A stretch of 64,000 nucleotides of DNA from assembly GCA_963805525.1 (NCBI GenBank), contig CAWDUT010000007.1, positions 682,001 to 746,000 on the forward strand, read 5' to 3'. The DNA is from DASQFQ01 sp963805525 (GTDB lineage: Bacteria; Actinomycetota; Thermoleophilia; Solirubrobacterales; Solirubrobacteraceae). Made by a program: the position numbers and the translations under genes. This document shows positions 16,589 through 24,362 of the stretch, one piece after another. The notes beneath the pieces were generated by a model. It saw only the letters and a program-made list of their open reading frames with translations, had not been told where the DNA came from and searched no databases. Position 1 is the stretch's first letter, and each line of letters begins with the position of its first letter.

Positions 16589-17457
16589 GGGCACCGCCCC
16601 GCATCCCCACCCAGCGCGCCGACGATCGTGCGCGTGTTGGCCTCCATCGAACTCAGATACGTCGCGCCCTTGGACCCCCTCGGCCCCAGCGAGTCGGCGT
16701 ACAGCGGCGGCGAGACCTTTGCGCCGGCCTCGTCGGCGATCGCCTGCTCCACGTCGGCCCGCACCGAGCTCTCCGCGAACACCGCGGGCACGTGCTCGCG
16801 CCGGATCAGCTTCACCAGGTCGGCGGTCTCGCCCGCCGAGGCCTGCCCGCGCGTGGAGCGCGACGGGATCACCGTGGCGATCACCTGCAGCCCGTAGCGC
16901 CGCGCGTAGGCGCCCAGCGCGTCGTGCGTGGTGACGAGCTTGCGCTGCGCGGCCGGGATGGTGCCGACGCAGGAGGCGATCCCGCGGTCGAGCGCGCGCA
17001 GGCGGCCGAGGTAGCGCGCCGCGTTGGCGTCGAAGTCGGGGCGGCCCGCCGGATCGACCCGCGTCAGCGCCGCACGGATGCGCGGGATCGCCGCGATCGC
17101 CGCCTCCGGATCCTGCCACCAGTGCGGCTCCGTGCCCGTTCCCCGCCCGAGCGTGACGACCCGCGCGTGCGAGCCAGCGCTGCGCCGCGCCTCGTCGAGC
17201 CACTCGTCGATCTCGCCGCCCGAGCGCAGCACCAGCTTCGCCCCCACGAGCCGCTTCACGTCGCGGGCGCGCGGCTCGTAGCCGTGCGGGTCGGCGTTCG
17301 GCGTGAGGATCCCCGCCACCTCAAGCCGCGAGCCCGCGACGTTGCGCGCGAGATCGGCGACCTGTGTGGTCGTGGCCACGACGGGCGCGTCGTCATCGCT
17401 GCCGCAGCCGGCCAGCGGCACGAGCAGCAGCAACAGAAGAGGGAGCAGGCGGAGCAT
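16585..17457 (-). CDS. Zinc/manganese-binding lipoprotein (ZnuA/TroA family)
   Basis: 290 residues. Residues 1-18 are a lipoprotein signal with lipobox LAGC, so the protein is anchored outside the membrane. Cluster A-I metal ligands are in NADPHGYEPRARD, EPHWWQDP (second His) and THDALGAYARRYGL (third His), with a late acidic ligand near PPLYADSLG. There is no long His-rich loop. ATG 17457 is chosen for the signal peptide; longer frames run through the Zur box and are not plausible. It is the first gene of the transporter operon, read divergently from zur across the Zur operator. Confidence 0.92.
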   Translation of the reverse strand: MLRLLPLLLLLLVPLAGCGSDDDAPVVATTTQVADLARNVAGSRLEVAGILTPNADPHGYEPRARDVKRLVGAKLVLRSGGEIDEWLDEARRSAGSHARVVTLGRGTGTEPHWWQDPEAAIAAIPRIRAALTRVDPAGRPDFDANAARYLGRLRALDRGIASCVGTIPAAQRKLVTTHDALGAYARRYGLQVIATVIPSRSTRGQASAGETADLVKLIRREHVPAVFAESSVRADVEQAIADEAGAKVSPPLYADSLGPRGSKGATYLSSMEANTRTIVGALGGDAGRCP

Positions 17458-17477
17458 CGGGGGGCGGCTCACCTTAC

Positions 17478-17498
17478 TGAAACTGATTCTCGTTTTCA
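17478..17498. promoter_or_regulatory. Zur box between znuA and zur
   Basis: Half-sites TGAAACTGAT and CTCGTTTTCA flank a central T, giving 7 of 10 symmetric positions and the TGAAA...TTTCA ends of Fur/Zur-family operators. It is AT-rich and centred in the znuA-zur divergent gap. It probably controls both the importer operon and zur itself in response to zinc. Confidence 0.75.
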
Positions 17499-17518
17499 TG
17501 AGCGCTACCCTTCCCGGG

Positions 17519-17962
17519 ATGGCCCAGACCGACTGGCAGGCCCACGCCCAGCGCGAGCTCACCCGCTCGGGCCACCGCGCGGGCGGCGCGCGCGAGGAGG
17601 TCCTCGACCTGCTCGCCGGCCAGGAGTGCTGCCTCAGCGCCCAGGCGATCCACGACAAGCTGCGCGACGAGCAGCGCGCCGTCGGGCTGGCGAGCGTGTA
17701 CCGCGCGGTCGACGTGCTGGCCCGGCTGGGGCTCGTCCGGCGCGTCGACGTCGACGGCACCGCCTGTTACGAGCCCGCCGACCCCAGCGGCGAGCACCAC
17801 CACCACGCGATCTGCGACCGCTGCGGCCGCCTCGACGCGTTCGAGGACCCGGAGCTCGAGCAGCTCATCGACGGCCTCGCCAAGCGCCTCGGATACACCG
17901 TCGAGGCGCATGACGTCGTGCTTCGCGGCGCCTGCCCCGACTGCGCCCCGCGGCCGGCCTGA
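17519..17962 (+). CDS. zur: Zinc uptake regulator, Fur family
   Basis: 147 residues of the Fur family. The winged helix includes SAQAIHDKLRDEQRAVGLAS and VYRAVDVLARLGLVRRVD. Metal ligands are in EHHHHAICDRCGRLDAFEDPE and the structural-zinc Cys pair is completed by GACPDCAP. It should repress the divergent znu operon when zinc is plentiful, acting at the box at 17478-17498. ATG 17519 is preferred: an upstream in-frame ATG at 17498 begins on the last base of the operator. Neighbouring ZnuA-type transport favours Zur over Fur. Confidence 0.9.
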   Translation: MAQTDWQAHAQRELTRSGHRAGGAREEVLDLLAGQECCLSAQAIHDKLRDEQRAVGLASVYRAVDVLARLGLVRRVDVDGTACYEPADPSGEHHHHAICDRCGRLDAFEDPELEQLIDGLAKRLGYTVEAHDVVLRGACPDCAPRPA

Positions 17963-18026
17963 CGTTCGTCCAGGGCGTGCAGGATCCCTTTCGCGAGGCG
18001 TTGAACGGTCCTTTCCGGGCTATGCC

Positions 18027-19718
18027 GTGTTCAGAGACCAAGTGATCCGCCGCCGTCTCAACCGCCGAGAAGCGCTCGGGCTCGGCGCGGCCGCCATCGC
18101 CGGCGGCGCGCTGCGTCCCCGCTCCGCCTTCGCCGCGGGCACCTCGCTGTTCGAGCTCGCGCTGCCCGACGAAGGCGCCCACGCGGCCGGCGGCTGGCGC
18201 ACCAGCCACGTCCTCGCGGCGCCCCGCCGCTTCGACCTGATGGGCCTGCGCTGGAAGCGCGGCTCGCACCTCGAGGCCCAGGTCCGCGCTCGCCGCCGCG
18301 GCGGCTCGTGGGGCCCGTGGCTGCCGCTGCACGGCGCCGGCGACCACGCCCCGGACGGCGCCCGCGCCCCCGCCGGCACCGAGCCCGCCTACACCGGCAC
18401 CGCCGACCTCTTCCAGCTGCGCCTGCGCGGCTCCGCGACCGGGCTGAAGGCGCGCTTCGTCCGCGCCCAGCCGACCGCCCGGACCGCGCGGCACCTCACC
18501 GGCCGCCTGCTCCGCCGCAAGGCCAAGGCCAAGCCCCGCGCGCGCAAGTCGCAGTCGAGCCAGCCGGCGATCATCACCCGCACCGAGTGGGGCGGCGACT
18601 CCGTCCCGCCGCGCGCGGCGCCCGAGTATGGCGAGGTCCAGGCGGCCTTCGTCCATCACACGGTCAGCTCCAACGACTACGGCCCGGACGAATCCGCGGG
18701 CATCGTGCTCGGCATCGCGCGCTACCACCGCGACTCCAACGGCTGGAACGACATCGGTTACAACTTCCTCGTCGACCAGTACGGCCAGGTGTTCGAGGGC
18801 CGCGCGGGCGGGATCGACCAGGCCGTGATCGGCGCGCAGGCCCAGGGCTACAACTCGTCCTCGACCGGCATCGCGACGATCGGGACGTTCACGGCCGTGC
18901 CGCTGCCCGAGGCGGGCTTCGACGCGCTCGCGCGCCTGATCGGCTGGAAGCTCTCGCTGCACGGGATCCCGACCCAGGGCCAGGTCGTGCTGACCTCGCT
19001 CGGCGGCGCGTCGAACCGCTACCCGAGCGGCACGCCGGTGACGGTCGAGCGCATCCCCGGCCACCGCGACGGCGACTCCACCTCGTGCCCCGGCAACGTG
19101 CTCTACGCCCAGCTTCCCGACCTGCGCGTGCGTGCCAGCCGCTACGCCGGGCCGCTGGCGGGCATCAGCATGCACGCGTCGTCGCGCCGCGTGCGCACCG
19201 GCCCGGTCCGGCTGTCCGGCTCGCTCGCCTTCCCGGACGGCTCGTCGCCCGCCGGCGCGCCGCTGCAGATCCAGTTCGCGACCCCGGGCGCGACGTTCGC
19301 CCCGATCGCCGGCACGGTCTGCGCGGCGGACGGCACGTGGTCGGCGTCCGTGCCGCTCTCCCACTCCGGCTCGCTTCGCGCGTCCTTCCTCGGCGACGCC
19401 ACGCGGCCGCCGCTGGCCTCCTCCCCGATCGCGATCCGCGTCCTGCCGCTCCTGCGGATGCAGCTGTCGTCGAAGCACCTGCGGGCCGGCCGCAACGTCG
19501 CGATCTCGGGCACGATCTCGCCCAAGCCGACGACCGGGAAGGTCGAGGTGCGGTTCGAGCGCAAGGTCGGCCGCCGCTGGCGCAAGGTGAGCAAGAAGCG
19601 CATCAAGGTCCGCCGCGGGCGCTTCCTGACCCGCGTCCGCCTCCGCACCCGCGGGCTGTACCGCATCTCGGTCCTCACGCCGGGCGCGACCCAGCGCAAG
19701 ATGCTCCGCGTCCGCTAG
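18027..19718 (+). CDS. Tat-exported peptidoglycan amidase (PGRP/Amidase_2) with Ig-like C-terminus
   Basis: 563 residues. The N-terminus RRRLNRREALGLGAAAIAGG resembles a twin-arginine signal. Residues 195-380 form an N-acetylmuramoyl-L-alanine amidase of the PGRP type: IITRTEWGG, AAFVHHTVSS (zinc His), WNDIGYNFLVDQYGQVFEGR, and PGHRDGDSTSCPG (zinc His and Cys). It cleaves stem peptides from cell-wall glycan outside the cell. The C-terminal 180 residues look like two Ig-like beta domains ending in a Lys/Arg-rich module. GTG 18027 or GTG 18042 can start it. It follows zur by 64 bases with no evident functional tie. Confidence 0.85.
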   Translation: MFRDQVIRRRLNRREALGLGAAAIAGGALRPRSAFAAGTSLFELALPDEGAHAAGGWRTSHVLAAPRRFDLMGLRWKRGSHLEAQVRARRRGGSWGPWLPLHGAGDHAPDGARAPAGTEPAYTGTADLFQLRLRGSATGLKARFVRAQPTARTARHLTGRLLRRKAKAKPRARKSQSSQPAIITRTEWGGDSVPPRAAPEYGEVQAAFVHHTVSSNDYGPDESAGIVLGIARYHRDSNGWNDIGYNFLVDQYGQVFEGRAGGIDQAVIGAQAQGYNSSSTGIATIGTFTAVPLPEAGFDALARLIGWKLSLHGIPTQGQVVLTSLGGASNRYPSGTPVTVERIPGHRDGDSTSCPGNVLYAQLPDLRVRASRYAGPLAGISMHASSRRVRTGPVRLSGSLAFPDGSSPAGAPLQIQFATPGATFAPIAGTVCAADGTWSASVPLSHSGSLRASFLGDATRPPLASSPIAIRVLPLLRMQLSSKHLRAGRNVAISGTISPKPTTGKVEVRFERKVGRRWRKVSKKRIKVRRGRFLTRVRLRTRGLYRISVLTPGATQRKMLRVR

Positions 19719-19720
19719 CG

Positions 19721-20113
19721 CTAGCGGTCCTTCAGGCGGATCACGAGCCGCAGCCCGCTCCAGGTCTCGTCGATCGCGCAGACCTTGTTGTCGACGAGCG
19801 TGTTGGCGAGCGCGAGCTCGCGCACGACGTTCTCGGTCAGGTCGGTCTCCAGCTTCGACGCGCGCTTCGGCCACGCGATCCACAGGCCGGCCGCCTTCTC
19901 CATCCGGCCGCGCAGCGCCGGGATCGCCGCGGCGAGCGCGTCGCGCCGCGTGTGGAAGGCGAGGATCACGTCCGCCTCGCCGCTCGCCTCCGTGACGCCC
20001 TCGGGCAGATCCAGCGCGAACCCGTCCGGCGCATCGACCAGCAGCAGGCGGCTCCCGGGCTTGATCCCGAGCTTCCTGGGGAGCGGGGTGGCTGAGTAGC
20101 CGGCGATTGCGAG
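19721..20113 (-). CDS. DUF3052 family protein with no canonical start codon
   Basis: About 130 residues. The frame reads AGYSATPLPRKLGIKPGSR, then LDLPEGVTEASGEADVILAF, ending in ETWSGLRLVIRLKDR, matching DUF3052, a small actinobacterial family of unknown function. Upstream of AGYS the frame holds only CTC GCA ATC GCC before a TAG, with no ATG, GTG or TTG. Relatives usually start two to four residues before AGYS, so initiation at CTC (20113) or ATC (20107), or a lost start, must be considered. The divergent peptidase start is only 13 bases away, suggesting leaderless transcripts. Confidence 0.7.
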   Translation of the reverse strand, partial: LAIAGYSATPLPRKLGIKPGSRLLLVDAPDGFALDLPEGVTEASGEADVILAFHTRRDALAAAIPALRGRMEKAAGLWIAWPKRASKLETDLTENVVRELALANTLVDNKVCAIDETWSGLRLVIRLKDR

Positions 20114-20126
20114 ACCCTACGCGGCA

Positions 20127-21194
20127 GTGGACGTCATCGAGCTCACCCGGCGGCTGGTCGCCATCGACTCGGTCAACCCCGCGCTCGTGCCCGGCGGCGC
20201 CGGCGAGCCCGAGATCGCTCGTTTCGTGGCGGCGTGGGCGGCGGAGAACGGCCTGGCGGCCAAGTGGCTCGAGGCGACGCCCGGGCGCCCGAGCGTGGTG
20301 GTGCGCAAGCGCGAGGCGCGCGGGCGGACGCTGATGTTGTGCGCGCACCTCGACACCGTCGGCGTCGAGGGCATGACCGATCCACATTCGCCGCGGCTCG
20401 AGGGCGACCGGCTGTACGGCCGCGGCGCCTACGACATGAAGTCCGGCCTCGCCGCCGCGCTGATCGCCTGCCGCGACGCGCCCGGCGACGTGCTGGTCGC
20501 CGCGGTCGCCGACGAGGAGCACGCCAGCCTCGGCGTGCAGGAGGTGCTCGCCGCCCACACCGCGGACGCCGCGATCGTGACCGAGCCGACCGAGCGCGCG
20601 CTGATCGTCGCCCACAAGGGCTTCGTGTGGATCGAGCTCGAGATCGAGGGCCGGGCCGCGCACGGCTCGCGCTACGAGGAGGGCGTCGACGCGATCGTCA
20701 AGGCCGGGCCGGTCCTGACCGCGATCGGCGAGCTCGACACTCACCTCGCGCAGCACACCCACCCGCTGCTCGGCCGCGGCTCCGTGCACGCCTCGCAGAT
20801 CGAGGGCGGCGCCGAGCTCTCGAGCTATCCGGCGCGCTGCACGATCGGGCTCGAGCGGCGCACGCTGCCGGGCGAGACCGCCGCCCAGGTGGAGGCGGAG
20901 ATCGCGGCGCGGAGCGGGGGCGCCGGCCAGCGCACGCTGCTGGTCCGCGAGCCGTTCGAGGTCGACCCGGACGCCGAGATCGTGCGCGCGGTGGCGGAGG
21001 CCGCCGGCGGGCCGGAGCTCGCCGGCGCGCCCTACTGGGCCGACGCCGCCTTCATCGCCGCCGCCGGCATCCCGACCGTGATGTACGGCGCGAGCGGAGC
21101 CGGCGCGCACGCCGCCGAGGAATGGGTGAGCGTCGCCGACACGATCGCCGTCACCGAGACGCTGATCGCGGTGGCGCGGCGAATCTGCGGTTAG
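20127..21194 (+). CDS. M20 family metallopeptidase (ArgE/DapE-like)
   Basis: 355 residues. Di-zinc landmarks are CAHLDTVG, GRGAYDMKSG (bridging Asp), ADEEHAS (catalytic Glu) and VTEPTE; the lid domain begins IVAHKGFVWIELEIEG with AAHGS. Family members deacylate N-acyl amino acids (ArgE, DapE, CPG2); the exact substrate is not clear. GTG 20127 opens just beside the divergent DUF3052 gene. It is followed 29 bases later by the EAL gene on the same strand. Length is typical of short M20 deacetylases. Confidence 0.88.
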   Translation: MDVIELTRRLVAIDSVNPALVPGGAGEPEIARFVAAWAAENGLAAKWLEATPGRPSVVVRKREARGRTLMLCAHLDTVGVEGMTDPHSPRLEGDRLYGRGAYDMKSGLAAALIACRDAPGDVLVAAVADEEHASLGVQEVLAAHTADAAIVTEPTERALIVAHKGFVWIELEIEGRAAHGSRYEEGVDAIVKAGPVLTAIGELDTHLAQHTHPLLGRGSVHASQIEGGAELSSYPARCTIGLERRTLPGETAAQVEAEIAARSGGAGQRTLLVREPFEVDPDAEIVRAVAEAAGGPELAGAPYWADAAFIAAAGIPTVMYGASGAGAHAAEEWVSVADTIAVTETLIAVARRICG

Positions 21195-21222
21195 CGGCCG
21201 CCGTAGTGACTACGCTCAGCGC

Positions 21223-22434
21223 GTGAGTCAACAGGACGGGCGCACCCTGCAAGGACTCGGGCTGTCCGATGTGCGGACGGTCTACCAGCCCGTGGTCGAT
21301 CTCCGCGACGGCCAGGTCGTCGGCTACGAGGCGCTCGTCCGCGGCGGTCCGGACAACGAGCTGCACTCCCCCGCCGAGCTGTTCGAGCACGCCCGCGCCT
21401 CCGACGTGGTGGCCGAGTTCGACGCCGCGCTGCGCGAGGCGGCGGTCCGCGGCTTCGAGCTCAACGGCTCCGGCCCGTTCGCGCTCTTCCTCAACGCCGC
21501 GGCCGAGACCCTCGGCGACGCCGCCGAGCAGATCCCTTCCACCCGCCAGACGGTGGTGATCGAGATCCCCGAGCGGGCGCTGATCGCCAACCCGGACTCG
21601 CTGCTGCACGCGCTCACGCGCTTCCGCGTCCACGGCTGGGGCGTGGCGATCGACGACGTCGGCGCCGACTCGCGCTCGCTCGCCCTGATGCCGCTGCTGT
21701 ATCCCGACGTGATCAAGCTCGACCTGCGCCGCCTGAGCGAGCGCGACCCCGCCGACGTGGCGCGGATCGTCGGCGCGGTCGGGGCGGAGAGCGAGCGCCG
21801 CCAGGCGCTGGTCCTGGCCGAGGGCATCGACTCCCAGGAGCAGCTCGCCGCCGCGCGCGCGTTCGGCGCCACGCTCGGGCAGGGCTACCTGCTGGGCGAG
21901 CCGGCGGCGCTGCCGGGGCAGCTACCCGAGCCCGGGCGCAAGCTTCGCCTGACCGACTCCGGCGGCGACGTCGGAGGTGAGCCGCCGTTCCGCCGCGTGA
22001 CGAACTGGAAGCGCCCGACGGTCGGCTCGCGCGAGCTCGCCGAGGCGACCGCGCAGCTGATCATGCGCCAGGCGCTGGCGCTGGGCGAGACCGCGGTGGT
22101 GCTCGCCTCGTTCCCGGACGAGGATCACGTGGGCGAGGAGCAGGCCGCCGCCCTGCGCGAGCTCGCGGCCTCGATCGCGTTCGTCGGCGCCCTGTGCGCG
22201 CCGCCCGAGCTCGCCGACGCCGGCGTGCGCACCGGCCCGCTCGCCGGCGACGATCCGCTGCGCGGCACCTGGACCGTGATCGCGCTCGGGCCCGGCCTCG
22301 CCGCCTGCTTCGTCGCCTGCGAGTCAGAGGACGGGACGTTCCAGCTCGCCACCTCCTACGACCGCGACCTGGTCGTGGAGTCGGCGCTGCTGATCATGGC
22401 CCGGCTGCGCCCGCTCGCTCCGCCAGCTCGCTGA
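21223..22434 (+). CDS. EAL-domain c-di-GMP phosphodiesterase with C-terminal DICT sensor domain
   Basis: 403 residues. Residues 10-230 form an EAL domain with the active-site elements YEALVRG, FLNAA, VIEIPER, IDDVGADSR, IKLD, LAEGID and GQGYLLG, so catalysis of c-di-GMP to pGpG is expected. Residues 255-400 match the DICT domain (NWKRPTVGSRELAEATAQLI, then ALGETAVVLASF), found with diguanylate cyclases and two-component proteins and thought to sense a signal. There is no transmembrane segment and no GGDEF. Start GTG 21223. It could be the eraser for a c-di-GMP signal read by the RsiG-like protein at 35326. Confidence 0.85.
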   Translation: MSQQDGRTLQGLGLSDVRTVYQPVVDLRDGQVVGYEALVRGGPDNELHSPAELFEHARASDVVAEFDAALREAAVRGFELNGSGPFALFLNAAAETLGDAAEQIPSTRQTVVIEIPERALIANPDSLLHALTRFRVHGWGVAIDDVGADSRSLALMPLLYPDVIKLDLRRLSERDPADVARIVGAVGAESERRQALVLAEGIDSQEQLAAARAFGATLGQGYLLGEPAALPGQLPEPGRKLRLTDSGGDVGGEPPFRRVTNWKRPTVGSRELAEATAQLIMRQALALGETAVVLASFPDEDHVGEEQAAALRELAASIAFVGALCAPPELADAGVRTGPLAGDDPLRGTWTVIALGPGLAACFVACESEDGTFQLATSYDRDLVVESALLIMARLRPLAPPAR

Positions 22435-23224
22435 TCACCTTCGAGAGCTGGCCGCCCTGCCAGGCCAGCGGGGAGCTGCCGGGCTCCTCCGAGCGCAGCT
22501 CGGCGCCGGGGATCGCCTCCGCGTAGCGCTCGCCGATCGCGTACGGGTGCCCGGGGTCCGCGTCGTCGCGGCTCGCCACCACCACGGTCGGGACGGCGAT
22601 CTCGCCGAGCTCGTCCCACGACTCGAACGGCCGCGAGCGCGGCACCGCGTGGAGTGCGTCGGCGACCGCGTCGGGGTGCTCGTGCGCGCCGAGCCGCTGG
22701 CGCAGCACCTTGTCGATCGTGTCCTTCCACTGCTCGGGGACCTGCGGATCGCCGTAGGCCTCGACGAAGCCGTCGACCCCGCCGGTGCGCAGCCCCTCGG
22801 AGAGCGCGTCCCAGCGCTTCAGCCCTTCGTCGCGGTCCTCCTCCGGGTCGAACGCCGGGGTGGCGAGCACCAGCCCCGCGACCCGCTCGGGGTGGTCGAG
22901 CGCCATCCGCAGCGCGGTGTGCGCGCCCATCGAGGCGCCGACGAGCACCGCGCGGTCGATCCCGCGGTCGTCCATCACCGCCCGCAGGTCCTCGACCAGG
23001 TCGTCGTAGTCGTACGCGTCAGGGTCCTCGGCGCCGGTCGAGGCGCCGTGTGCGCGCGCGTCGTAGGTGACGACGCGGTGGCCCGAGCGCTCGAGCGCGC
23101 GCGAGCCCATCACCACGTAGCGACGCGTCGCGGTGAGGCCGTGGAGGAGCACGACGGGGGTGCCCTCCCCCGCGTCCTCGCCCGCGAGCGTCACGCCATC
23201 TGCATCAAGCCGGAAGTCGGGCAC
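22394..23224 (-). CDS. Alpha/beta hydrolase
   Basis: 276-residue alpha/beta hydrolase. The oxyanion-region motif is LLHGLTATRRYV, the nucleophile elbow GASMGAH (about residue 97), and the acidic residue region VVASRDDADPGHP. The GHRVVTYDARAHGAS strand is typical of esterase/peroxidase-like members. The canonical late His is not obvious: the C-terminus reads EEPGSSPLAWQGGQLSKVI, so catalytic competence is unsure. Its 3' end overlaps the end of the EAL gene by 41 bases on the opposite strand. Start ATG 23224 is 22 bases from the divergent CnoX gene. Confidence 0.8.
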   Translation of the reverse strand: MPDFRLDADGVTLAGEDAGEGTPVVLLHGLTATRRYVVMGSRALERSGHRVVTYDARAHGASTGAEDPDAYDYDDLVEDLRAVMDDRGIDRAVLVGASMGAHTALRMALDHPERVAGLVLATPAFDPEEDRDEGLKRWDALSEGLRTGGVDGFVEAYGDPQVPEQWKDTIDKVLRQRLGAHEHPDAVADALHAVPRSRPFESWDELGEIAVPTVVVASRDDADPGHPYAIGERYAEAIPGAELRSEEPGSSPLAWQGGQLSKVISELAERAGAAGP

Positions 23225-23246
23225 GGCCTAGTTCTACCCTGGAGTC

Positions 23247-23987
23247 ATGATCCACGACGTCACCGAGGCCACCTTCGAGCAGGACGTGATCGCGCGCTCC
23301 CACGAGGTGCCGGTCGTCGTCGACTTCTGGGCCGAGTGGTGCGGGCCCTGCCGGCAGCTCACGCCGGTGCTCGAGGAGGAGGTCCGCAAGCGCGAGCCGA
23401 ACCTCGACCTCGCCAAGCTCGACACCGACGCCAACCAGCAGATCTCCGCCGCCTTCCGGATCCAGGGCATCCCCGCGGTCAAGGCGTTCAAGGACGGCAA
23501 GCTGGTCGGCGAGTTCACCGGTGCCCAGCCGCCGGCGCAGGTCCGCCAGTTCCTCGACGGGCTCCTGCCCTCGGAGGTCGACGCGCTGGTCGAGGAGGGC
23601 GACGAGGACTCGCTGCGCCGCGCGCTCGAGCTCGAGCCGGCCCGCGCCGACGCGGCCCTGGCACTCGGGCGCCTGCTGCACGAGCGGGGCGACCGCGACG
23701 CCGCCCTGGCCGTGCTCGCCAACGCGACCGGCTCCTACGCCGCCGAGGGGCTCGCCTCCCGCATCCGGCTCGAGGACGACCCCGACGTCGCCGAGGCGTT
23801 CGCCGCGCTCGACGCCGGCGAGCAGCAGCGCGGGCTCGACGCCCTGATCGCCGCCATCGCGGCCACCACCGACGCCGACCGCCGCGACGAGCTGCGCCGT
23901 GCCGTCGTTGGCGTGCTCGACGAGCTCGGCGCCGAGCATCCGCTCGCGCGCGAGTCGCGCCGCAAGCTCGCTACCGCGCTGTACTGA
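23247..23987 (+). CDS. Co-chaperone thioredoxin-TPR protein CnoX (YbbN) family
   Basis: 246 residues. Residues 1-108 are a thioredoxin domain with active site WAEWCGPCRQL (both Cys present). Residues 115-246 are TPR-like helices (DSLRRALELEPARADAALAL, then LGRLLHERGDRDAALAVL). CnoX-type proteins hold oxidatively damaged proteins and pass them to GroEL or DnaK. The retained CxxC means redox activity is possible. It is read divergently from the hydrolase gene and overlaps the convergent DUF5519 gene by 17 bases at its 3' end. Confidence 0.88.
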   Translation: MIHDVTEATFEQDVIARSHEVPVVVDFWAEWCGPCRQLTPVLEEEVRKREPNLDLAKLDTDANQQISAAFRIQGIPAVKAFKDGKLVGEFTGAQPPAQVRQFLDGLLPSEVDALVEEGDEDSLRRALELEPARADAALALGRLLHERGDRDAALAVLANATGSYAAEGLASRIRLEDDPDVAEAFAALDAGEQQRGLDALIAAIAATTDADRRDELRRAVVGVLDELGAEHPLARESRRKLATALY

Positions 23988-24306
23988 CCGCGCGGTCGTA
24001 GTTCAGCCGCAGCATCGCGATGACGTCGCGGACGTCGTCGTCGCTCTCGATCGCCCGCGCGGCCCAGCCCTTCTGGTCGGGGAAGACCGGGTGGTAGGTG
24101 ATGCGGCCCGCGTCGTAGAGCTCCTGCCACACAGCCTTGGGGAAACCGAAGTGGGCGACGCGGTCGCCGTGCAGGTGGCCGATCTGCTTGCGGCCGACGG
24201 TGAAGCCGTACTCGCCGCGCCGGCCGATGCCGGCCTCGACGCCGGGCCAGGACGTGACCTCGTCGGTGATGATCTCGCTGGCGCCGCGTGTCTCCGTGGT
24301 GGTCAT
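23971..24306 (-). CDS. DUF5519 (luciferase-family-annotated) protein
   Basis: 111 residues of a small actinobacterial family annotated as luciferase family or DUF5519. Landmarks are SWPGVEAGIGRRGEYGFTVG, KQIGHLHGDRVAHFGFPK and a C-terminal FRL-like helix (DVIAMLRLNYDRA). No light-producing function should be inferred; the role is unknown. ATG 24306 is preferred over an ATG three codons upstream. It is separated from dinB by 56 bases on the same strand and converges with cnoX. Confidence 0.72.
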   Translation of the reverse strand: MTTTETRGASEIITDEVTSWPGVEAGIGRRGEYGFTVGRKQIGHLHGDRVAHFGFPKAVWQELYDAGRITYHPVFPDQKGWAARAIESDDDVRDVIAMLRLNYDRAVSTAR

Positions 24307-24362
24307 GCCCCGCATGATGCTCCGCGGGCGGTCGCACCCACCAGGGGCGATTGGTCCTAGGT

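Noticed and set aside
17498..17518. Upstream ATG 17498 as zur start
   Set aside because: The codon begins on the last base of the Zur operator, so ATG 17519 is more plausible.
17458..17760. Longer N-terminus for the zinc-binding lipoprotein
   Set aside because: It would be read through the zur gene and the Zur box and would bury the lipoprotein signal peptide.
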